A stretch of 10,351 nucleotides of DNA from Gammaproteobacteria bacterium. Lineage in GTDB: Bacteria > Pseudomonadota > Gammaproteobacteria > Berkiellales > Berkiellaceae. Position numbers and translations under genes: made by a program. The first letter of the stretch is position 1, and each line of letters opens with the position of its first letter. The notes under the pieces were generated by a model. It was not told the origin of the DNA and searched no databases. It saw only the letters and a list, made by a program, of their open reading frames with translations. Below, one piece after another: positions 7,001-10,351 of this stretch. The DNA is taken from positions 1 through 10,351 of the forward strand of contig VGTX01000021.1 in NCBI GenBank assembly GCA_016874315.1. Direction: 5' to 3'.

Positions 7001-8318
7001 AAAATCATTGGACTTTTCCAGGCTTGAAAAGTATGCAGCCATTATGAAGCATCTTGATAGTTCGTCAAGATCGTATTTTTTTCAGAAATTGATTGATTGC
7101 AAGGCTATTGAAGCTTATTTTGATTTATTTTCGACAGTTAAAGTTGAAGATCATGATGCTTGCCTTTCCATTGCCATCAAAGGTCTTCAGCATCTTTTGC
7201 CTGAGGAAAGAGCAATAATTGTTTATCAATGTTCCACTATAGGTCAAATCATCTCGTATGTGAATTCAACTGAGAGACTATTGGAGCTTTGTCATTTATT
7301 CTCAGGCGCTGTCTTCAGGATTGAACCTGGTCTTTCAGTATATAAAAACATGCTACACTCCATAGAGCAGCAAGTATTGAATCCTCAAGAGCAGCTTGAG
7401 CGATATAAAAAATACCCAGAAAATTTTCAGCACATATATTTGAAATTTTTCTTGGATAGGAAACTATTTTCTCAATCTAATCAAAACAATCAATTAATGA
7501 AATTATTAGATCATTCATCCAACAGCCTGCGTCATGAATTCATGAATCAGGCATATTTTTTAAAGCCTGATGAATTTTTTGACATTTTTTTAATCCAACC
7601 TAAATTTAATATTTATGATTTTTATGAACATATTTCAAAATGGTTTTTGGAAGATCCAGAGCTCTTGGAAGAGGTTATGAAAAAATCTATAAATTTTCTG
7701 CAAAGAGTTATTACAAAGAGTATAAAATCAATCGAAAAAAGTTTTTTCGAATCCGGAATTTTCGAATCCGGAATATTAGTTAATAATCAAAAGCTCAGTG
7801 CCCTCATGGAACAAATAGAGCCTAATGATAAAATTCGTTTTGAAGCTTTATTGCAATTAATTACTCACTATATTGTATATTCAGATCATGGCACTACCCT
7901 CTTTTCTCATTGGGGATGTTTTATTAGTGCTGCAATAGAGAAATGTGAATGGATAAAAGAATTACCCGAAATGGGGCGATTAGATATGACTATTGCTCTT
8001 GTGGTGACCGGTCAAGATCTTGGTTTCGAGAAGATGATTGAAAAAGAAGAAAGTGCATTTTTCTCGAATCGATTAATAGATACAGTTCTTAAACATGGCT
8101 CACCACATATGGTACAGCTTCTGAAAAAGAGAGGGGTTGATTTTATATCATTTATAGAAGAATGTAAAAATGTTTTAAATATTCGACCTGAAATTCTCTC
8201 TGTTATTCAGAACAATACAGTGCAAGATACAGAGAGTGTGCAATTCGATCGTATCGCACCTTTAACGCATCATACAAGCTCACCGAATGTACCGCATGAA
8301 AATCGTAATAATCGTTAA
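4011..8318 (+). CDS. Giant helical effector-like protein, full length (gene 2, paralogue of gene 1)
   Basis: 1435 residues from ATG 4011. The frame is open back to TTG 3960, but that extension runs through the 3968-3997 stem-loop, so I prefer the ATG; neither start has a convincing Shine-Dalgarno sequence. Order: a Trp-rich, probably beta-containing N-terminal region (4011-4678) of distinctly higher GC; the block shared with gene 1 (4679-5648); one ~230-residue module (5649-6368); a helical middle distantly similar to gene 1, sharing FDFY and the core LSP, to about 7500; and a unique C-terminal part with a tandem FESGI repeat and one ankyrin-like stretch (8079-8144). IAPLTH recurs at 8253-8270, 16 residues from the end. 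Unlike gene 1 it ends NNR, with no CaaX box and no long acidic tail. I see no signal peptide or catalytic motif. Effector-like function is inferred from size, architecture and the paralogue. Confidence 0.9.
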   Translation: MQNTFSYQYYLEFASGEYPSHLIRIRPPSEQSSEKCPPVVERRQISHLSEDGTMHFNGPWAECHDAQHEVRVFKPGDDRQQLLIHFAAEWWVVDIVERAGQRMLQVRMPRCIESIKDQGLVSLQPRSSSKNTELSKIQISPEALPVCPPEHQTALTRWILADESAKSRETVSIQQAEEHFFSKVTVGDTHPEPSQLEPFELYVWKEDGVWHGVYSLFESQKHMVLESSSQFDDWANNPNRTQEDFIEKWNSRWIMALLQVTGKQFVRVAALGHLYWPFEQENLNADMQYLIGKRILQGLPEFTEEDCPDLDCRLEMNSLSQSFREQLMINHIAQFFARTRDFDGDNVIIQSVVDYYEALIAARMRMYKPEQSIERVKKNRNNITVANYKIANQIEMNNDVTQAWSEQDQEFLQFINEYYEASDKKAFIAAQSIEKRQVILQCIEVVIQQRGSMLDFLTQLEGIMRAIHATQNINLSREFFVSMAGAIIAPGFTERFNNTEADSIVSHWSNVSPIGQYIILSSTSSHSDSEMTNFFETATPQQRKEFLDCFANQPFCDLVISIHHKHWDSFGMSGLYSYGTSGTFIQCLRNMLNKHLSYFSDDEILDYINQSGPATVLLIPIIMRVLKNRELNSARTISLSVLIDSTEVFFALLILNKNDGQFVRHICLELKEKIPDYFNSIEDVKKFQKEYLFKFIDDKTFINILEKVISISTAEHIEIIESLMSRLSIEERKELSDLHKETLSRWILLEVVDIYEDAKYFFGNSENVSEILRSTFKDMLFDPTQDPLHVLWMLSRFNGQDIQLICSEYHERIQEILLNAPKNKIHSVKTILIKAESTDLSNEFFQIVESFIIAEAVEHCDSLNVVIPDDGPSIEDIWDELIFIQELDLHPIYTTLEAFPSKKEYIFNKIKTPLIEAIQRSNDYDLFKVFQTFYDVPGFDFYDILKDRIASSITSIDQLYKWLDVLSPEKIGEFCKDVIVNKGNIFSSLENEKNTIKKSLDFSRLEKYAAIMKHLDSSSRSYFFQKLIDCKAIEAYFDLFSTVKVEDHDACLSIAIKGLQHLLPEERAIIVYQCSTIGQIISYVNSTERLLELCHLFSGAVFRIEPGLSVYKNMLHSIEQQVLNPQEQLERYKKYPENFQHIYLKFFLDRKLFSQSNQNNQLMKLLDHSSNSLRHEFMNQAYFLKPDEFFDIFLIQPKFNIYDFYEHISKWFLEDPELLEEVMKKSINFLQRVITKSIKSIEKSFFESGIFESGILVNNQKLSALMEQIEPNDKIRFEALLQLITHYIVYSDHGTTLFSHWGCFISAAIEKCEWIKELPEMGRLDMTIALVVTGQDLGFEKMIEKEESAFFSNRLIDTVLKHGSPHMVQLLKKRGVDFISFIEECKNVLNIRPEILSVIQNNTVQDTESVQFDRIAPLTHHTSSPNVPHENRNNR
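4679..5648 (+). repeat. Near-identical paralogous block, copy 2 (pairs with 1-970)
   Basis: Second member of the 970-nt block at constant offset 4678 and without gaps. It encodes the latter part of the conserved N-terminal region of gene 2. The copy shows that the left edge of the window falls inside gene 1 and not at its start. Similarity stops at the first codons of the module at 5649. Confidence 0.93.
5649..6368 (+). repeat. ~230-residue protein module, copy C (in gene 2)
   Basis: Starts LDCFANQPFCDL, then a Tyr/Gly insertion, the helix DDEILDYINQ, a hydrophobic stretch around LIPIIMRVLKN, the motif I-D-S-T-E-V-F-F, LKEKIPDYF (6018) and the helix EERKELSDLHKE, ending at FDPTQD, which matches YDDTQ in copy A. 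It occupies the same position as copy A in gene 1, directly after the near-identical block, but shows only distant residue similarity. Confidence 0.6.
7746..7775 (+). repeat. Tandem 15-nt repeat inside gene 2
   Basis: TTCGAATCCGGAATT (7746-7760) is followed at once by TTCGAATCCGGAATA (7761-7775), giving a duplicated FESGI in the protein. The two units differ only at the last base, so this is a young slippage duplication or a short repeat able to vary in number without breaking the frame. Confidence 0.85.
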
Positions 8319-8329
8319 ATTTATTGCTA

Positions 8330-8351
8330 GGCCTTTTCATATATAAAGGCC
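8330..8351 (+). terminator. Stem-loop 11 nt after gene 2
   Basis: GGCCTTT (8330-8336) pairs with AAAGGCC (8345-8351) across an 8-nt loop. It is placed right for terminating gene 2, but the bases that follow (AAGATTTCC) are not a T tract, so the terminator call is tentative. Together with the next stem-loop it forms a structured 3' end. Confidence 0.4.
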
Positions 8352-8367
8352 AAGATTTCCATATGAG

Positions 8368-8395
8368 ACCTCTAAGAGATAAACATCTTAGAGGT
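8368..8395. terminator. 10-bp stem-loop downstream of gene 2
   Basis: ACCTCTAAGA (8368-8377) and TCTTAGAGGT (8386-8395) form a perfect 10-bp stem with an 8-nt loop. No T tract follows on either strand. It is the second of two stem-loops within 80 bases of gene 2's stop and may stabilise or end the transcript. Confidence 0.4.
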
Positions 8396-8516
8396 TGCTC
8401 ACCAATCACTCACGCCTATATCAGATTAATTAATCGGCATTTGCTTTTGATTATATTTTTACATAATTAATCGATTTTTTATCTTACTTTTCTTTCTTTT
8501 TAAATATTACTGGTTG

Positions 8517-8688
8517 GCCCCGGCCCGTGTATATCTTTGGCCTTTGGATTTAAATAGAATAAACATCTGCAGTGTAATATTACATAATACTGTAATATTA
8601 CATAATATTAATATCGATTTATCATTCATATTTCCGATAATGCCCCTTATCAGAAGTAAGAATTGGCTAGATATAGACCGGCCGGGGC
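8517..8688. mobile_element. MITE-like segment with GC-rich terminal inverted repeats
   Basis: GCCCCGGCCCGTGTATATCT (8517-8536) is matched at 18 of 20 positions by the reverse complement of 8669-8688. The GC-rich ends stand out against very AT-rich surroundings and enclose an AT-rich core with no gene. Length (172 bp), terminal inverted repeats and lack of coding sequence are typical of miniature inverted-repeat elements. I see no clear target-site duplication next to the ends, so it could instead be a large structured RNA or a non-mobile inverted repeat. Confidence 0.4.
8573..8607. repeat. Two tandem 17-nt units carrying the palindrome GTAATATTAC
   Basis: TGTAATATTACATAATA occurs at 8573-8589 and again at 8591-8607, a period of 18 bp. 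Each unit contains the perfect 10-bp palindrome GTAATATTAC (8574-8583 and 8592-8601). Two equal palindromes at this spacing look like paired binding sites for a dimeric DNA-binding protein. They sit inside the MITE-like segment, so they may instead be part of that element. Confidence 0.5.
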
Positions 8689-9262
8689 GGGGAAAGAATA
8701 AGGAAAAAAGCGAATAGAACTCTTTTTTAAAAATGATAAATGACATAGGATTCAGATCGTAATATTGCAAAATAAGAAACTAACAAGATTACAAATACGG
8801 ATATACATTGTTTAAGAAATATGGATATGGAAAAAGTGCATAGATAGCAAAAAAATATCGAAATCCACATAAGGTATCTATTACCCAGAATTAAAAAATC
8901 TTTTCCATGACAAAGACTGTTATCTTATAGGACATTGAATCAGTCAATAATAAAGATGAAGTTTCGATAGCGCTTATTTTTGATGAAATATATTCAAGGA
9001 GCTGTATATCAATTCCTATATTATGGTGTGTGGATGTAGAGTGTATTGTAAAGATATTACAATCTAGCAAAGCTTTTTCGGGTATTTTGAAGTATGAATA
9101 AATTATAAAATTAGCGGACTCTACCCGTACCTATCGAAGTAAATTTAACGAATATCTCATGCATTAAAATAGAAATCACTTTCGAGATTGCTGCGATTTC
9201 TTAGAGGCACCTTCCCCAATCTTATCGCCTTTCTTGTGCGTGCAGTTTAATGTCATAGGCTT

Positions 9263-9294
9263 TTGACAGGCCAATATGTTAGTTGAGTAACTAA
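9263..9294 (+). promoter_or_regulatory. Possible promoter with overlapping dyad for the small-gene cassette
   Basis: A perfect -35 hexamer TTGACA (9263-9268) is followed 18 bases later by a weak -10 candidate TAACTA (9287-9292). A perfect dyad TTAGTT-GAGT-AACTAA (9279-9294) overlaps the -10 candidate, where a bound repressor would block RNA polymerase. The first cassette gene begins 68 bases further on. The -10 match is poor, so this is tentative. Confidence 0.25.
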
Positions 9295-9359
9295 GCAATT
9301 GAGATCGTTTTCTATGATATATATTTGGCTTGTTTTTTATAGAATTTAACAAGAGAGTT

Positions 9360-9635
9360 ATGAAACAATTTGATTTATCTAAAATTTCCGGCGAAAATCC
9401 AGCGTTACTCTATTCTAGAGGCCACGACTATGCGCGCGTGTCTGCGTACGGTGCATTGCACGGTGCAAATCCAGGTTTTGGCATAACATCTCGACTCGTT
9501 GCAAATCCTGGTTTAAGATATTCAGTAAATATTGGCTACAGTGCTTTATCTGTTGGTTTGGTTAACCAAGCAATTCCTTCAGAATCACATGTATGCCCCT
9601 TTGATGTGAGTGATTTATATGCCGGAGATGAGTGA
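9360..9635 (+). CDS. Small protein of 91 aa ending in a CPFD motif (cassette gene 1)
   Basis: The start is ATG 9360, preceded by the purine-rich AAGAGAG (9351-9357) as a possible ribosome binding site; the frame is open back to TTG 9330, but that start has no such site. The protein is Gly/Ala/Tyr-rich in the middle and has two ANPG units 12 residues apart. There is a single Cys, in the tail CPFDVSDLYAGDE. No signal peptide or clear membrane segment is seen. The last 25 residues match the C-terminus of the 28-aa product at 9864-9950 (LVxxxxxxExxxCPFD...YxGxE). Its stop overlaps the next start by one base (TGATG), and its final Gly-Asp codons supply GGAG (9624-9627) as ribosome binding site for that gene. 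The family is not recognised. A precursor or signal-type peptide acting with the adjacent membrane protein is one possibility; no function is shown. Confidence 0.7.
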   Translation: MKQFDLSKISGENPALLYSRGHDYARVSAYGALHGANPGFGITSRLVANPGLRYSVNIGYSALSVGLVNQAIPSESHVCPFDVSDLYAGDE

Positions 9636-9850
9636 TGAGTTTTATGAAAGGAGTTAAGGCTTTTGTGACAGTACCTCTATATAGAGAATTCTGGCTATTT
9701 GGTGTAGGCTTTTTAATAATTGCTGAAGTGCTTGCATGGTTATTAAGCTCGTCTCAATTTGCTTTTGAAATGAATGACTTAAGGTGTATGTTTATACTCG
9801 GCTCTGCTTATGTTACGCGATTTAAAGATACATGCGACACCCTCGATTAA
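9635..9850 (+). CDS. Small membrane protein, 71 aa (cassette gene 2)
   Basis: Start ATG 9635 overlaps the preceding stop as TGATG; the frame also offers GTG 9632, but the ATG is spaced 7 bases from GGAG (9624-9627). After a basic N-terminus (MKGVKAF) comes TVPLYREFW, then a strong hydrophobic segment (about residues 20-40) and a weaker one (about 50-60), so one or two membrane passes. The C-terminus is polar, ending DTCDTLD. It is a paralogue of the protein at 9953-10168: TVPLY(R/K)EFW, a following FE, and the pattern R-x-(K/Q)-D-T-x-(D/N)-T-x-D are conserved. Pairing with a CPFD peptide in both copies suggests the two products work together, for example peptide and membrane receptor, immunity protein or exporter; this is a guess. 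The stop codon lies in the loop of the 9837-9858 hairpin. Confidence 0.7.
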   Translation: MSFMKGVKAFVTVPLYREFWLFGVGFLIIAEVLAWLLSSSQFAFEMNDLRCMFILGSAYVTRFKDTCDTLD

Positions 9851-9858
9851 GAGGGTGT
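9837..9858 (+). promoter_or_regulatory. Hairpin hiding the next ribosome binding site, stop codon in its loop
   Basis: ACACCCTC (9837-9844) and GAGGGTGT (9851-9858) form a perfect 8-bp stem with loop GATTAA, whose TAA is the stop of the 9635 gene. The right arm contains AAGAGGG/GAGGG (9849-9855), the only ribosome binding site for the ATG at 9864. A ribosome finishing the upstream gene would melt the stem and expose the site, which is the classic geometry of translational coupling. There is no T tract, so a terminator is less likely. Confidence 0.55.
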
Positions 9859-9863
9859 TAGTA

Positions 9864-9950
9864 ATGAATTATCTTGTCGGTCGCGTGTTTTCTGTAGAGA
9901 ATAATACATGTCCATTTGATGCGGACAATTCTTATGTTGGGAGTGAATAA
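9864..9950 (+). CDS. 28-aa peptide with CPFD tail (short second copy of cassette gene 1)
   Basis: ATG 9864 has GAGGG (9851-9855) 8 bases upstream. The 28-residue product is essentially the C-terminal part of the 91-aa protein: LVGRVFSVENNTCPFDADNSYVGSE aligns without gaps to its last 25 residues, keeping CPFD, the Tyr, and the final G-x-E. It lacks the Gly/Ala-rich N-terminal two thirds, so it is either a truncated remnant or evidence that the tail alone is the active part. It ends two bases before the next ATG (TAATAATG), and its codons for the last Gly-Ser contain GGGAG (9939-9943), the ribosome binding site of the following gene. The conserved order next to a membrane-protein paralogue supports it being a real gene despite its size. 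Confidence 0.55.
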   Translation: MNYLVGRVFSVENNTCPFDADNSYVGSE

Positions 9951-9952
9951 TA

Positions 9953-10168
9953 ATGAATATCAAGAAAGCGGTTATAGCTGTTTTAACAGTGCCTTTGTAT
10001 AAAGAGTTTTGGATATTCAGTGCTTTAGGCCTTGCGTTTTTTTGGATTTTAGGGCTGGTTCTAAATTCGCTTGGAATTCATTTTGAACTTTATAGAGGCG
10101 AGTGGCTAACGATTGTTGCAAGCGTTTGTGTGGTACGTGCTCAAGATACATATAACACCCCCGATTAA
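9953..10168 (+). CDS. Small membrane protein, 71 aa (paralogue of the 9635 gene)
   Basis: Start ATG 9953 lies 9 bases after GGGAG (9939-9943) and 2 bases after the upstream stop. The layout matches its paralogue: a basic start (MNIKKA), TVPLYKEFW, a strong hydrophobic segment (about residues 18-42), a second weaker one (about 50-60), and the polar C-terminus QDTYNTPD. Overall the two copies differ at more than half of their positions, so the cassette duplication is not recent, and both copies have kept an intact frame, which implies selection. Directly after the stop (10166-10168) the sequence passes into the degenerate last repeat of the CRISPR array, replacing what in the first copy is the right arm of the coupling hairpin. 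Function unknown. Confidence 0.75.
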   Translation: MNIKKAVIAVLTVPLYKEFWIFSALGLAFFWILGLVLNSLGIHFELYRGEWLTIVASVCVVRAQDTYNTPD

Positions 10169-10169
10169 G

Positions 10170-10351
10170 ATTTTAAGCTGCCTGTGCGGCAGGTAACCGA
10201 TTGGTCTGGATGATCAGCGATCCTTAACATTTCTAAGCTGCCTGTGCGGCAGGTAACTGTTAAGAGATATTCTGCGTTCTGCAATGAATTTTCTAAGCTG
10301 CCTGTGCGGCAGGTAACGTGTGATTGATATACAGCGCAGTGCAAGTAGTTT
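10170..10351 (-). CRISPR. Type I-F CRISPR array, trailer end (runs off the right edge)
   Basis: 28-bp repeats lie at 10170-10197, 10230-10257 and 10290-10317, with a fourth starting at 10350; the three spacers (10198-10229, 10258-10289, 10318-10349) are each exactly 32 nt. Read on the minus strand the repeat begins GTTACCTGCCGCACAGGCAG and ends CTTAGAAA. The CTGCC-GCACA-GGCAG hairpin and CTTAGAAA tail are those of subtype I-F repeats, which Cas6f (Csy4) cleaves at the base of the stem. Transcription is therefore leftward and the leader lies beyond the right edge. The leftmost repeat differs at two positions in the tail (CTTAAAAT), as expected for the leader-distal repeat. No cas gene is in the window. 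Confidence 0.96.

Larger units (their letters stand above)
8319..9359. other. Kilobase without a convincing gene
   Basis: No reading frame here has both a credible start with a ribosome binding site and protein-like composition. The stretch is AT-rich and contains two stem-loops after gene 2, a 12-bp palindrome GATTAATTAATC (8424-8435) whose TAATTAATCG part recurs at 8464-8473, a pyrimidine-rich tract around 8474-8501, the MITE-like segment at 8517-8688, an A/T-run hairpin (8704-8728) and a possible promoter near 9263. From about 8730 to 9260 I see nothing I can name; decayed coding sequence or an RNA gene remain possible. Confidence 0.6.

Noticed and set aside
1..8318. Giant genes as RTX adhesins, CDI or other known polymorphic toxins
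   Set aside because: There is no Gly/Asp nonapeptide repeat, no haemagglutinin repeat, no signal peptide and no recognisable C-terminal nuclease or deaminase motif; the proteins look helical throughout most of their length.
8330..8395. Classical Rho-independent terminators after gene 2
   Set aside because: Both stems are strong, but neither is followed by a T tract; they are recorded only as tentative terminators.
8507..8770. Overlapping open frames on both strands across 8507-8770
   Set aside because: They span the MITE-like inverted repeats and tandem palindromes, have low-complexity composition and no convincing start signal; they are most likely chance frames.
8931..9101. A 56-codon open frame on the plus strand that could be a decayed gene
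   Set aside because: There is a stop directly before it, no ATG, GTG or TTG near its beginning, and its length is expected by chance in this kilobase.
9176..9379. A minus-strand frame ending in a Lys/Arg/Gly-rich tail
   Set aside because: The tail looks protein-like, but the frame starts inside the 5' end of the 9360 gene with no ribosome binding site and no recognisable family.
10170..10351. Self-targeting by the visible spacers
   Set aside because: I noticed no match of the three spacers to the rest of the window by eye; a proper search was not possible.

Overview
The window looks like accessory DNA from a low-GC gammaproteobacterium, probably host-associated. Three things point that way: a type I-F CRISPR array, a family found mainly in Gammaproteobacteria; two very large helix-rich proteins with no recognisable enzyme motif, in the style of Legionella or Coxiella effectors; and a eukaryotic-style CaaX prenylation box at the C-terminus of one of them. 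The genus assignment is inference; no marker gene is present.

Layout. From 2 to 3883 runs the 3' part of a giant gene (gene 1), whose start lies off the left edge. A 127-bp gap with three successive inverted repeats follows. From 4011 to 8318 is a second giant gene (gene 2, 1435 aa), a tandem paralogue of gene 1. The two share about 970 nt of near-identical sequence (about 34 differences by eye) in their N-terminal parts, then diverge abruptly into distantly related helical regions. A module of about 230 residues begins exactly at that break; gene 1 has two copies and gene 2 has one. The two C-termini differ, except for a short shared motif, IAPLTH, close to each end.

From 8319 to 9359 is a kilobase without a convincing gene. 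It holds two strong stem-loops just after gene 2, a 172-bp AT-rich segment bounded by 20-nt GC-rich inverted repeats (MITE-like), two tandem palindromes inside that segment, and a possible promoter with an overlapping dyad near the right end.

From 9360 to 10168 is a compact run of four small genes made of a duplicated pair: a peptide ending in a CPFD motif, followed by a 71-72 aa membrane protein. The spacing is very tight (1-nt overlap, 13-nt gap, 2-nt gap). A hairpin that hides a ribosome binding site and holds the upstream stop codon in its loop suggests translational coupling of the second pair to the first.

From 10170 to the right edge is the leader-distal end of a type I-F CRISPR array, transcribed leftward, with its degenerate last repeat one base after the last small gene's stop codon. 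No cas gene is visible.

How the parts relate: the two giant genes look like one diversifying effector-like family; the small-gene cassette is a separate unit of unknown function; the CRISPR array has its leader, and presumably its cas genes, beyond the right edge.
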